Shown here: piece after piece, positions 52,650 to 61,773 of the stretch
Layout of the letters: each line of letters opens with the position of its first letter
Numbering within the stretch: position 1 is the first letter of the stretch
Assembly (NCBI GenBank): GCA_009838975.1
Contig: VXQO01000001.1
Coordinates: 1-64,000, forward strand
Source of the DNA: Gemmatimonadota bacterium
GTDB taxonomy: Bacteria; Gemmatimonadota; Gemmatimonadetes; Longimicrobiales; Gaopeijiaceae
Reading direction: 5' to 3'
DNA length: 64,000 nucleotides
Program-made: the position numbers and the translations under genes
Notes under the pieces: generated by a model
Seen by the model: the letters and a program-made list of their open reading frames with translations, nothing else
Database searches by the model: none
Told to the model about the DNA's origin: nothing

Positions 52650-54161
52650 CTACCGGTTCCCGCGGCCACGGTTCGCGCCCGACGAATTGCCGGCCTGGTC
52701 GCTCTGGCCTCCGGCCCCTCCATCCCCATCCACGTAGTAGCGCGGATTGCCGTTTGCGGGGATCACCATGCAGAGCGGACACCCGATCACGTGGTCGTTG
52801 GGACCGAGTGCGAGACTCTCGCGGCGGAGTGCCATCTCCTCGACGAACTGCTCGTCGGTGAGCGCGACGCGCATGCCGAGGTCGATGAACATGTTGGCCA
52901 CCGAGCGGTTTCCGGAGCCCTGCCAGTTGCGGGTGTCGGGCACGTTGCGGTTGGACTCGGAGGTGTCCATGTAGCCGATGATGTGCAGGACCGTGCCCTT
53001 GGGCAGCAGCGGCTGGTGATCCTGCTCGTAGGTGTAGCCGCGGACCCAGTTGTGGTCGTAGCCGACGCAGTTGATGGTCTCGACGTTGAAGCCCCAGATC
53101 GCCTCGAGGCACATGCGCATCCCGGGGGCGTGGAGGTGGGGTTCGAAGGTGACGATCTTGGTGTGCTGGTTGAGGACCTGATAGGCGTGGAGTTCCTGGC
53201 CGGACTCTCCGGCGCGGATGTCGATGTCGCTCGCGTTGCCCAGGCCGAAGAATGCGCGCCGGTACTTCGGCATGTAATCCGGCGGATGGAAGCGGAAGCC
53301 GATTTCGAGGTGGGCGCGGGTGTCGCGTCCGTTCGAGTGCAGGTGGAGCGAGTTCGAAACGACCGAGGAGCCTGCGCGGAGGAGGCGCCCGGCGTCTTCG
53401 TCGAAGAGGTCGGGCTCGCGGCCTACTTCGTGGACCGGCCAGCTTGTGGAGGAGGGACCGTCGCCCGCCTCGCCCTCCGGCACGCGGGTGCTCCAGATCA
53501 TGTGGTGGACCACGAAGCGGCCGCCGACGGTGTGGCGCCCCTCGTGTCCGCCTTCCTCGTTCCGTCCGACGTCGTTGACCTCGCGGATCTCGACGGACTT
53601 CACGTAGCGGTCTTCGGTGAGGCCGGTCGGGATGGGCTCGATGTCGCCCCACCAGTCGGGAACGTCGCCTTTGACGAGCACCTCGGGAAGCTTCACGATC
53701 AGGTCGGGTTCGCCGGCGACCCACACCACGTCGTCGTCGAACTCCAGCGGAGGCGGGAGGTCGGCGGGGTCGCCTTCCGGCGTTCCGGCGCGCCACCATT
53801 GCTCGATCGCGTCGATCTCCCGGTCGTCGAGAGACATGTCGTCCTTGAAGTGCTGGATGCCGACGTCCTTCTCGACGTACCAGGGCGGCATCGCGCCCAT
53901 GCGGTCGCGGATCTGCGTGCGGCGGACGATGCGGCTCGCGTAGTCCTTCACCTCGTCGAAGTGGACGAGGGACATCGGGGCTACGCCGTTGTCCCGGTGA
54001 CAGCGCACACAGCCGCGTTGCATGATGGGCGCGATGTCGCGGGTGAAGGTGACGTCGTCCTGGGCGGCGGGCGTTTGCGCGGCGAGTGGGTGCGGCGCGA
54101 GAGCCGTGGCCGCGAGGACACCCGCCAACAGTGAGGTTCCGGTCAGTTTCGCGATCGACAT
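52650..54161 (-). CDS. Periplasmic c-type cytochrome with PHM-like copper-monooxygenase core
   Basis: A 503-residue secreted protein. Signal peptide, then a heme-binding CVRCH motif near residue 51. A two-domain beta core follows with several His clusters: FVVHHMIW, LHLHSNGRDTRAHLEIGF and EPHLHAPGMRMC. These resemble the copper-binding His of ascorbate-dependent (PHM/DBM-type) monooxygenases. A CPLC motif near the C-terminus is another metal- or disulfide-site candidate. Substrate unknown; oxidation of an organic compound with heme and copper is inferred. First gene of a three-gene set. Confidence 0.72.
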   Translation of the reverse strand: MSIAKLTGTSLLAGVLAATALAPHPLAAQTPAAQDDVTFTRDIAPIMQRGCVRCHRDNGVAPMSLVHFDEVKDYASRIVRRTQIRDRMGAMPPWYVEKDVGIQHFKDDMSLDDREIDAIEQWWRAGTPEGDPADLPPPLEFDDDVVWVAGEPDLIVKLPEVLVKGDVPDWWGDIEPIPTGLTEDRYVKSVEIREVNDVGRNEEGGHEGRHTVGGRFVVHHMIWSTRVPEGEAGDGPSSTSWPVHEVGREPDLFDEDAGRLLRAGSSVVSNSLHLHSNGRDTRAHLEIGFRFHPPDYMPKYRRAFFGLGNASDIDIRAGESGQELHAYQVLNQHTKIVTFEPHLHAPGMRMCLEAIWGFNVETINCVGYDHNWVRGYTYEQDHQPLLPKGTVLHIIGYMDTSESNRNVPDTRNWQGSGNRSVANMFIDLGMRVALTDEQFVEEMALRRESLALGPNDHVIGCPLCMVIPANGNPRYYVDGDGGAGGQSDQAGNSSGANRGRGNR

Positions 54162-54311
54162 TCGGCGCGCCTCGCTGTGATGAGGTCGGTATGGTCACGG
54201 TCCAGTCTACCCGGCCCGTCGCCTCGGCGCAAAGCCGCAGTTGACCGGCAGCCAGAGGACGCCAACCTTGTGTCCCACACACACCCGCGCCCCACCAGCC
54301 CCGGGAATCCC

Positions 54312-55289
54312 ATGCATCGCACCATCTTCGCCACCACCGTTTTTCTGCTTCCCCTGTTCGCCGCATGCGGTCCCGGCGAGGGCGGCTCGGGCGACGCTGC
54401 CCCGGCCGAGGCTCCCGACGCAGCTGTCGCGCCGCTCCCGGAAGGCGCCGAGGCCATTTCGCTGCTGGGTGAGCCGCTCTACCCCACGCCGGCCCCCGCC
54501 GAGGTGGCGGCCCAGCAGGCGGAGGACATCGACGCAGCCCGCGCCGACTACGAGGCCGACCCCGACGATGCGGACGCGATCATCTGGCTCGGCCGCCGGA
54601 TCGGGTATACGAGCCACTACCGCGACGCGATCGAGGTCTTCTCGGAAGGCACGGCCAAGCACCCCGAGGACGCGCGCATGTACCGCCACCGCGGGCATCG
54701 CTGGATCAGCGTGCGCGAGTTCGACCGGGCGATCGAGGACCTGTCCCACGCCGCCGGGCTCGTGGCAGGTGAGCCGGACGAGGTGGAACCGGACGGTCAG
54801 CCGAACGAGCGCGGGATTCCGACGAGCACGCTGCAGTCGAACATCCACTACCACCTGGCCCTCGCCCACTACCTGAAGGGCGACTTCGAGACCGCGCTGC
54901 AGTCATACGAGGACTACTTCGCGGTGACGACGAACCCCGATCAGCTCGTGGCGATCTCGCACTGGTGGTACATGGCCCTGCGCCGGCTGGGACGCGACGA
55001 CGAAGCTGCCGCGGTCCTTGAGCGCATCACGGCGGATATGGACGTAATCGAGAACATTCCCTACCACCGCCTCCTCCTGATGTACAAGGGAGAGATTGAA
55101 GCGGACGAGCTATGGGATCCTGAAAGCGAAGACCCGTCCGGCGTGGCCATCGCCTACGGGGTCGCGGCGTGGCACCTCTACAACGGGCGCGCGGAGCAGG
55201 CCGAGGAGATGTTCCGCCGCATCCTGGAAGGCGCCGGCTGGGCGGGCTTCGGCTACATCGCGGCGGAGGCCGAAATCGCGCGGCTCTAG
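54312..55289 (+). CDS. TPR-containing lipoprotein
   Basis: A 325-residue lipoprotein; lipobox LFAACGPG gives Cys19. An acidic/Ala-rich linker follows, then several TPR-like helical repeats (DADAIIWLGRRIGYTSHYRDAIEVFSEG, FDRAIEDLSHAAG, HYHLALAHYLKGDFETALQSYEDY). TPRs bind proteins; no enzyme motif is present. It is divergent from the cytochrome gene and overlaps the end of the M28 peptidase gene by four bases. Confidence 0.85.
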   Translation: MHRTIFATTVFLLPLFAACGPGEGGSGDAAPAEAPDAAVAPLPEGAEAISLLGEPLYPTPAPAEVAAQQAEDIDAARADYEADPDDADAIIWLGRRIGYTSHYRDAIEVFSEGTAKHPEDARMYRHRGHRWISVREFDRAIEDLSHAAGLVAGEPDEVEPDGQPNERGIPTSTLQSNIHYHLALAHYLKGDFETALQSYEDYFAVTTNPDQLVAISHWWYMALRRLGRDDEAAAVLERITADMDVIENIPYHRLLLMYKGEIEADELWDPESEDPSGVAIAYGVAAWHLYNGRAEQAEEMFRRILEGAGWAGFGYIAAEAEIARL

Positions 55290-56617
55290 CGCACGCTGGC
55301 CCCCGTCAGCTGCGCGATCGCGGCCAGCGTCGTCTGCGCCGCGTTCAGCCCGAGACGGAAGTCGTCATCCGTGTACGTGGTCCACACGTCGGTCGGCTGG
55401 TGCCAGTTCGGATTCCACCCGGCCCCGACCTGAGCGCCCCGCTCGTTCTCCCGCAGGCTGATCGCCGGGACGATGTTCATGAAGGGCGTTGAATCGGTGT
55501 TGGTCATGTGCGGGCCCACCGTGGCCGGGTAGTCGGTGGCATAGCGCGCGTTTGCGAACTTGAAGTGGAACGCCAGATTCATCGATTCCTGGACCATGTC
55601 CGAGTTCCACTGGAATTCGATGTTGACGTCGGCCTCCGGCCGCTGATTGCGGCTGACCCGCCCGTCGGGCCCCGGCGCCCCGTGATCCCAGAGCATCATG
55701 TCGTGCTGGATCATCCCCAGCCAGCGCGGCTCGGGATACTGGCCGGAGCCCGGCGGATCCTCGATGCCCTGCAGCTCCTGGCGCTGCTCCACGTACGCCC
55801 GCGCGCCGTTGAGCCCCGTCTCCTCGTTGTTCCATAGCGCGAAGCGGATCGAGCGCTCGGTCTGCACGTCCGGGGAACTGAAGATGCGCGCGAGCTCCAT
55901 GACCAGCGCCGTGCCGGATCCGTCGTCGTCCACCGCCTCATTGACGCCGTGGCCGTCCATGTGCGCGCCGAGGATGTACATCTCGTCGGGGCGCGTGGTG
56001 CCAACCTTGGTGCAGTAGACCTGGGAGCGCTCGCCGTCGACCGGCTCCTCGCGGTTGAGCTCGCGGATCCGCTCGTCTGGTTGCGCCATCAGGCCGCGGT
56101 TGACGCCCGTGCGGCCGCGGTGGCCGAAGATGGTGCTGCCGCCGGAGCCGGATCCGCGGCGGCCCACGAGGCCTCCGGTCGTCGTGGTCAGGTCGTCGCT
56201 CTCCTGGCGGGCACGGCGGGCGGCGGCCTGGGCCGGATTGGGTGCGCGGCGCGGCGGGTCGGCGAACCGCATCGGCGCGTACTCGTAGTGCACGCGCTCG
56301 GTGTTCGTGCATCCCGCTTCCTGCAGCCAGGCCTCGATCCAGTCCACTGCGTCGCGGTTGCGCTGCGTGCCCTGACGGCGGTCCCCGAACTGCGTCAGTC
56401 CCTTCAGCGTGGTCTTGTATTCGCCGAGCGTGAGCCGGGCCACGAGTTCGGCTACCGGGTCCGCCGTCTCCTCCTGCTCCTGCGCCTGGACAGATGACGC
56501 GGCGCATCCGGCGGCGAGGGTTGCGGCGAGCAGTCCGTGGATGAGCCCGCGGGAGCACCGGAAGTCGCGAGGGGCCGGGCCGGCAGGGAGTCTGGCTGCG
56601 GGGCGACGCCTGAACAT
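55286..56617 (-). CDS. M28-family zinc aminopeptidase, lipoprotein
   Basis: A 443-residue exported peptidase with a lipobox-like LAAGCAAS. Metal ligands: His and Asp in GAHMDGHG, Asp in EAVDDDGSG, Glu pair in WNNEETGLNG, Asp and His in the later segment TNTDSTPFMN and GWNPNWHQPTD. It removes N-terminal residues from peptides (family). A region near residues 130-170 is Arg/Gly-rich and disordered. Likely complements the S9 and CocE hydrolases. Confidence 0.88.
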   Translation of the reverse strand: MFRRRPAARLPAGPAPRDFRCSRGLIHGLLAATLAAGCAASSVQAQEQEETADPVAELVARLTLGEYKTTLKGLTQFGDRRQGTQRNRDAVDWIEAWLQEAGCTNTERVHYEYAPMRFADPPRRAPNPAQAAARRARQESDDLTTTTGGLVGRRGSGSGGSTIFGHRGRTGVNRGLMAQPDERIRELNREEPVDGERSQVYCTKVGTTRPDEMYILGAHMDGHGVNEAVDDDGSGTALVMELARIFSSPDVQTERSIRFALWNNEETGLNGARAYVEQRQELQGIEDPPGSGQYPEPRWLGMIQHDMMLWDHGAPGPDGRVSRNQRPEADVNIEFQWNSDMVQESMNLAFHFKFANARYATDYPATVGPHMTNTDSTPFMNIVPAISLRENERGAQVGAGWNPNWHQPTDVWTTYTDDDFRLGLNAAQTTLAAIAQLTGASVR

Positions 56618-56686
56618 TGGGTTTCTCCATGGCTGGGCCCGGGCTGCGTTTCTGGGCCGCCCCGGCGCGGATGGCTGTTGCGCAAC

Positions 56687-56704
56687 GGTACCGTAGACGG
56701 GGAC
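56687..56704. promoter_or_regulatory. Two overlapping 10-bp palindromes upstream of the amino-acid dehydrogenase
   Basis: GTTGCGCAAC (56687-56696) and ACGGTACCGT (56695-56704) are each perfect palindromes sharing two bases. They lie about 150 bases upstream of the dehydrogenase start and 70 bases before the divergent peptidase start. A candidate regulator site; no -10 is certain. Confidence 0.35.
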
Positions 56705-56851
56705 CGGGGCAACCGCAAGCAGTCCGGCGGGAATCCCGCAATGGGCTTAGCTTAACGGTGCTGATTCTCAGGCCCTCCGCACTCCGCCCCAGGCGATTCG
56801 AGTGCGCCCCGACCCCCACAACCGGACCAGACACAGGAGTTCCGCGAGCCT

Positions 56852-57901
56852 ATGCAGGTGTTCCAGCAACTTGGCGAATACGACTACGAAAAGGTGGTCT
56901 TCTGCAACGACAACGACTCGGGCCTCCGGGCCATCATATCCATACACGACACGACGCTGGGCCCCGCGCTGGGCGGCGTGCGCATGCTGCCCTATCCCAC
57001 CGAAGAACAGGCGCTGGACGATGTGCTGCGCCTGTCGCGCGGCATGACCTACAAGGCCGCGATCGCGGGCGTGAACCTGGGCGGCGGCAAGTCTGTCGTG
57101 ATCGCCGACGCCAGAACCCAGAAGAACCCGGCCATGCTGCGCGCGCTGGGCGAGTTCATCGACGAGATGGGCGGCGAATACATCGCGGGACAGGACATCG
57201 GGACCAACTCGCACGACATGGCGGTGATCCGCGGCGCCACCAGGCACGTCGCCTGCGTGAACGAATCGGCGGGCGGTGCGGGTGATCCGTCGCGGACTAC
57301 CGCGTATGGCGTGTCGTGTGGCATCCGCGCCGTGCTGAAGGCCACGACCGGCAACGACTCCTTCGGTGGCAGACATATCGTCATCCAGGGCCTCGGCAAC
57401 GTCGGCTACGCGCTGGCCCGCTTCTGTTACGAAGCTGGCGCCCGCCTCACCGTGACCGACATCGCCGACGCGGTGCTGGGCAAGGCCGCCCGCGAGTTCA
57501 AGGCCGATGTCGTCGCGCCGGACGCGATCTACGACGTCGAGTGCGACGTCTTCTCACCCAACTCCATCGGCGCCGTGATCAACGACGACACGATCCCGAG
57601 GCTCCGTTGTCCCGCAGTCGCGGGCGGGGCCAACAACATCCTCGCCGAGCCGCGCCACGGCGACGCCCTGACCGAACGCGGGATCATCTACGGACCCGAT
57701 TTCCTGGTGAACTCGGGTGGCCTGATCCGATGCCAGGAAGAGGTGCTGGGCAAGGCGACCGAGGACTTCACGGTTTACGCCAAGGTCTCGAACATCTACG
57801 AGCAGACGCTGCATGTGATAGGGATGGCGGAGGAGCTGGGCGTCAGCACGGCGGCGGCGGCCGATTGGATCGCCGAGGAACGGATCGCGGGAGCCAGATA
57901 G
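56852..57901 (+). CDS. Leu/Phe/Val-type amino acid dehydrogenase
   Basis: A 349-residue NAD-dependent dehydrogenase that deaminates branched-chain or aromatic amino acids. Substrate-site motif GPALGGVRM, catalytic Lys in RGMTYKAAIAGVNLGGGK, cofactor motif GLGNVGYA, and GGANN. Length fits leucine dehydrogenase. It could work opposite the branched-chain aminotransferase at 21899. The leader holds paired palindromes, so it is probably regulated. Confidence 0.9.
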   Translation: MQVFQQLGEYDYEKVVFCNDNDSGLRAIISIHDTTLGPALGGVRMLPYPTEEQALDDVLRLSRGMTYKAAIAGVNLGGGKSVVIADARTQKNPAMLRALGEFIDEMGGEYIAGQDIGTNSHDMAVIRGATRHVACVNESAGGAGDPSRTTAYGVSCGIRAVLKATTGNDSFGGRHIVIQGLGNVGYALARFCYEAGARLTVTDIADAVLGKAAREFKADVVAPDAIYDVECDVFSPNSIGAVINDDTIPRLRCPAVAGGANNILAEPRHGDALTERGIIYGPDFLVNSGGLIRCQEEVLGKATEDFTVYAKVSNIYEQTLHVIGMAEELGVSTAAAADWIAEERIAGAR

Positions 57902-57928
57902 CCGGGAGAACCCGGCGCGGCGACCTCG

Positions 57929-58786
57929 TCAGCTCTTGTGCACGTGCTCCGGCCCGGGGTACACGCCCGTGCGCACCTCTTCCGAATAACGCGACACCGC
58001 CGAGCGCACCTCGGCACCCAGTTCGGCGTACCGCTTCAGGAAGCGTGGCTCGAACGACTCGTTCATGCCGAGCATGTCGTGGAGGACCAGCACCTGCCCG
58101 CTGCAGTGCGAGCCCGCGCCGATGCCGATCGTGGGGATGGAAAGGACGTGCGTGACCTTCTCGGCGATGCGCTCCGGCATCAGCTCCAGGACGACCGAGA
58201 ATGCGCCCGCGTTCTCCAGCGCCCTGGCATCGCGGATGAGCTTCTCCAGCGCGCCCTTGGCGCGGCCCTGAACCCGGTGACCGCCCAGCGCGTGCACCGA
58301 CTGGGGGGTGAAGCCCAAGTGGCCCATGACGGGGATGCCGGCCCTGGTCAGCGCCTCGACGGCGGGCGCGAAGTCGGCGCCGCCCTCGAGCTTCACCGCG
58401 CCCGCACCCGTCTCCTTGAGGATTCGGCCGCCGTTCCGCACCGCCTGTTGCGGTGAGACCTGGTAGCTCATGAACGGCATGTCCACGATCACGAGCGCCC
58501 GCTCCGCCCCGCGGCACACCAGACGTCCGTGATAGATCATCTGGTCGACCGTGGCCGACAGGGTGGTCTTCTCACCGCACAGCACCGAGACCACCGAGTC
58601 GCCGACCAGGATCGCATCCACGCCGGCCGCGTCGACGAGCGAGGCGAAGAGCGCGTCGTAGCCGGTGATCATCACGATCGGCTCGCCGGCCTTCTTGCGG
58701 CGCGCGAAATCGAGGACGGTGACGGGGCGGGTGGGCCTGTCCTGCGGCGGGTCGGCGCCGGCGCTGGAGATGGTCGAGTACGCCAT
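57929..58786 (-). CDS. panB: 3-methyl-2-oxobutanoate hydroxymethyltransferase
   Basis: A 285-residue ketopantoate hydroxymethyltransferase, first step of pantothenate synthesis. Motifs: MITGYDALFASLVDAAGVD, ILVGDSVV, KLEGG, MGHLGFTPQSVHALGG and IPTIGIGAG. The substrate 2-oxoisovalerate comes from valine metabolism. panC is not in the window. It converges on the dehydrogenase gene with 27 bases between. Confidence 0.95.
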   Translation of the reverse strand: MAYSTISSAGADPPQDRPTRPVTVLDFARRKKAGEPIVMITGYDALFASLVDAAGVDAILVGDSVVSVLCGEKTTLSATVDQMIYHGRLVCRGAERALVIVDMPFMSYQVSPQQAVRNGGRILKETGAGAVKLEGGADFAPAVEALTRAGIPVMGHLGFTPQSVHALGGHRVQGRAKGALEKLIRDARALENAGAFSVVLELMPERIAEKVTHVLSIPTIGIGAGSHCSGQVLVLHDMLGMNESFEPRFLKRYAELGAEVRSAVSRYSEEVRTGVYPGPEHVHKS

Positions 58787-58802
58787 GGCTATTAGGTCGC
58801 GA

Positions 58803-59039
58803 TCATGGAAAGAGGGTCTCGCCGGTGTCGGCGTCGCTGACGCTTATCGCCCCTGTGGGGCAGTTCTCGGCGGCGTCCAGGATTTCTTCCCGGCTGCCGC
58901 CCTTCGGGTTCGCCACCTCGGACTGCCGGGACTCGTTGTGCGCGAAGACACCCGGGGCGAGCGCCAGGCACATCGCGTTGCCGACACAGCACAGATGGTC
59001 GACCTCGATGCGAAGGCGTGCATTCGGCTTTGCGTTCAT
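58803..59039 (-). CDS. Small 3Fe-4S-type ferredoxin
   Basis: A 78-residue ferredoxin. Cysteines in the pattern CCVGNAMC (CxxxxxC-type) and CPTGAI near the C-terminus fit a [3Fe-4S] or [4Fe-4S] P450-partner ferredoxin. The ATG at 59039 overlaps the P450 stop (ATGA), so it is cotranscribed and likely the redox partner of that enzyme. An in-frame GTG at 59048 is an alternative start. Confidence 0.88.
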   Translation of the reverse strand: MNAKPNARLRIEVDHLCCVGNAMCLALAPGVFAHNESRQSEVANPKGGSREEILDAAENCPTGAISVSDADTGETLFP

Positions 59040-60265
59040 GCAGTCCACCTCACGGGCAGTGACTTGACGGATCTGAACTGAAGGCTGGGCTGATACTCGA
59101 TCGGCCGCCCGGCCAGCTCGAACCGCTCGAACCGCTCCGCGAGTGCGCGGAAGACCTCCTGCCCCTCGACCCGCGCCAGGGTGGCACCGAGACAGTAGTG
59201 GATCCCCGAGCCGAAAGAGAGGTGCGGATTCGGCTGCCGCCCGATGTCGAACTCGTCGGCGCGCGAGAACACCTCAGGATCGCGGTTCGCGGCGGCCATG
59301 ATCCATCGGATGCGCTGCCCCTTCCGCATGGTCCGCCCCCCCAGGTCCACGTCCTCCGCCACGATCCGCTGGGTGGACTTCACGGGGGGGTCGTAGCGCA
59401 GGCATTCCTCCGTTGCCAGCCGCGCCATCCCTTCCGGATCGGCCCGCAGCCGCTCCCACTGCTCCGGATGCCGGATCAAGGACAGCAAGCCGTTGCAGAT
59501 CAGGTTCATGGTGGTCTCGTGGCCCGCGAAGAGCAGCAGCCCGGTATTGACGAGCACCTGGTGCCGGGTGAACACGCCGCACGTCTCGCCTCCCGCCAGC
59601 ACCGAGATGAAGTCGCTGCCTTCGCCGCCGATCCGCTCTTCGACCAGGGGCGCCGCGTAGTCGACGATGCCGCGGATCGCCTCGACCAGAGGCCGGAAGC
59701 GGTACGGCTCGCCCCGGTTGATGTAGAGGATCCCGTCGGCCATCGCCCGCAGGCGGTCGCGGTCCTCGTACGGCACGCCCATCATCTCGGCGATAATCCG
59801 CACCGGGAGCGGTGCCGCCAGTTCGGTCAGCACGTCCATCGCGCCCTTCGGCTGGATGTCGTCCAGCAGCTCTTCCACGGCCGCGCGCACGAATGGCCGC
59901 CATTTCTCCATCGCCTTCGGCGTGAAGTAGCCGTGAACCACGCTCCGCTGATCGAAATGCTCGGGCCGGTCCTTCTCGACCAGCTGGTCCGCGCGGAAGT
60001 CGCGAATCTCGTCGAAGAGGGGCACGTCGGCCGGATCGACCGGCGGATACGGCGGCGCCGCGGCGTCCCTGATCACAGCGGACGAGAACAGTTCGTTGTG
60101 GCGCAGGATCCACACCAGTTCGTCGTACCCGGTCACGAGCCAGAGGCTGAACCGCTCGTTCCAGTGGACCGGCTCGATCTCGCGCAGGCGCCCGAAGTAG
60201 GTGTAGGGGTCGGCGATCACCTCGGGGGCAAAGAGATCGTCGGTCAGGGTGGCGGTGGCCGGCAC
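59036..60265 (-). CDS. Cytochrome P450
   Basis: A 409-residue bacterial class I P450. Oxygen-activation helix AGHETTMNLI, EECLRYDPP, ExxR-type helix, and heme ligand loop FGSGIHYCLGATLAR. It hydroxylates an unknown substrate using electrons from the adjacent ferredoxin. No reductase is in the window. Confidence 0.94.
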   Translation of the reverse strand: MPATATLTDDLFAPEVIADPYTYFGRLREIEPVHWNERFSLWLVTGYDELVWILRHNELFSSAVIRDAAAPPYPPVDPADVPLFDEIRDFRADQLVEKDRPEHFDQRSVVHGYFTPKAMEKWRPFVRAAVEELLDDIQPKGAMDVLTELAAPLPVRIIAEMMGVPYEDRDRLRAMADGILYINRGEPYRFRPLVEAIRGIVDYAAPLVEERIGGEGSDFISVLAGGETCGVFTRHQVLVNTGLLLFAGHETTMNLICNGLLSLIRHPEQWERLRADPEGMARLATEECLRYDPPVKSTQRIVAEDVDLGGRTMRKGQRIRWIMAAANRDPEVFSRADEFDIGRQPNPHLSFGSGIHYCLGATLARVEGQEVFRALAERFERFELAGRPIEYQPSLQFRSVKSLPVRWTA

Positions 60266-60274
60266 TTGTCCGCC

Positions 60275-61771
60275 CTAATCCTCCACCCGGCTGAACCGCA
60301 GGTTCTTGACGCGGCCCGCGTCGACCATCATCGCCTGGTAGCGGCCGTCCTCCAGCGCCGAGAAGCGCAACGTCATGCCGCGCCGGCCGGAGAGAACGCC
60401 TTCGGAGACCGCGAGCAGCAGGGACGGGTCGAGTCGGCCCGCGTGGAGCACGAGCCCGGCGCCGCCCTCTCCCCGCAGGTGATAGGTCGTGTTCAACTCG
60501 GGGCTGTGGAAGGATCCGGCGTAACGCGTGCGGTCCGGGATGTCGGGGCCGGGTCGATCCTGCGGAGCGTCATCCACCTCTGAAGGCTCCGCCTGTCCAT
60601 TCGGCGCCGCCGTCTGTGCGGCGGGCGTCATCCTGTCCTCCAGGTAGACTTCCGCAGTGCTTGCGATGAGTGCCATGGGGTCGATCTGCGCGCCATTGCA
60701 GATGGCCACGAACGAATGGCCGGTCTCGGGATACCGCGACATGCCCGCCCGGTAGCCCACCCACGAGCCACCGTGTCCGACCGTGGCCAGCCCCCGGTGC
60801 TCGCCGTGCGTGATGCCGAAGGCGTAGGGGATGGTGTCGCCCGAATTCAGCACGCCGCGCGTGTGCATGAGTTCCAGCCAGGCGTCGCCGCCGACCGTGC
60901 CCTCGGTCAGGTTGCGGTCCCACGCGACCCACTCCTCGACCGAGGTGAAGATGCCGCCGTCGCCGACCATGTCGAGAGTGGTCACGTTGATCCGGAAGCC
61001 GTCACCGGTGGGCGCGTAGCCGGTCGCGCGGTCGGGGACGATCTCGCTGTGGTCGTCGTGGAAGTGGGTGTGGGTCATCCCCAGCGGGACGAAGAACTCG
61101 TCGTGCGCGAACTGGCGCAGGCTCCGGCCCGACACCCGCGCCACGACTTCGCCGAGCAGGAAGTAGCCGGCGTTGCTATACAGGAACTCGGCGCCCGGCG
61201 TGAAGTTGAGTTCGCGCTGCCGGTTGATCGCGTCCAGAACCTCCTGGTTGGTGTAGAAGTCCTCGTTCCGGTTCCCCGCCAGGGCCATGAGCACGATGTA
61301 GTCGCGCACGCCCGACGTGTGGTGTACGAGGTGTCTGATGGTGGGAGGGTCGGGGTAGTCGGGGAATTCGGCGATGTAGCGCTGGACGGGAGCATCGAGG
61401 TCCAGCTCCCCGCGGATGGTCAGGAGGGCGATCGCGGCAGCCGTGAATTGCTTGGAGACCGAGCCGACCCGGAAGATGGTCGCGGGGCCGTTGGCGATTC
61501 CGTGGTCGAGGTTGGCGGTGCCGTAACCGGTGGCGTTGACGAGGCGGCCGTCCCGGATCACGCCAAGGGAGCACCCGGGCCCGTCGAGGCCGGCGTAGTC
61601 GGCGAACACGGCGTCGACGCGGGCGAGGATGGCCGGGTCGCTGCCGGACCGGGTGGCATCGTTGCCGGTGGGGGCGCAGGCGGGGAGGGCGGCCGTGGCG
61701 AGGGCCGCCGTGAGGGTGCCGGCGCGCGCCGTGCGGAGCGGGGAAGTGCCTGGTGAGATGATTAGCTTCAT
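60275..61771 (-). CDS. Class C beta-lactamase-like serine hydrolase
   Basis: A 498-residue exported hydrolase. Lipobox-like ALPACAPTG. Nucleophile SVSK, YSN, and HGG in GHGGSWVGY align with the SxxK/YxN/KTG-equivalent motifs of class C beta-lactamases and esterases. The C-terminal ~120 residues form an added beta domain. It is probably a peptidase/esterase, not an antibiotic resistance enzyme. The ATG is only two bases from the divergent ATG at 61774. Confidence 0.85.
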   Translation of the reverse strand: MKLIISPGTSPLRTARAGTLTAALATAALPACAPTGNDATRSGSDPAILARVDAVFADYAGLDGPGCSLGVIRDGRLVNATGYGTANLDHGIANGPATIFRVGSVSKQFTAAAIALLTIRGELDLDAPVQRYIAEFPDYPDPPTIRHLVHHTSGVRDYIVLMALAGNRNEDFYTNQEVLDAINRQRELNFTPGAEFLYSNAGYFLLGEVVARVSGRSLRQFAHDEFFVPLGMTHTHFHDDHSEIVPDRATGYAPTGDGFRINVTTLDMVGDGGIFTSVEEWVAWDRNLTEGTVGGDAWLELMHTRGVLNSGDTIPYAFGITHGEHRGLATVGHGGSWVGYRAGMSRYPETGHSFVAICNGAQIDPMALIASTAEVYLEDRMTPAAQTAAPNGQAEPSEVDDAPQDRPGPDIPDRTRYAGSFHSPELNTTYHLRGEGGAGLVLHAGRLDPSLLLAVSEGVLSGRRGMTLRFSALEDGRYQAMMVDAGRVKNLRFSRVED

Positions 61772-61773
61772 CC

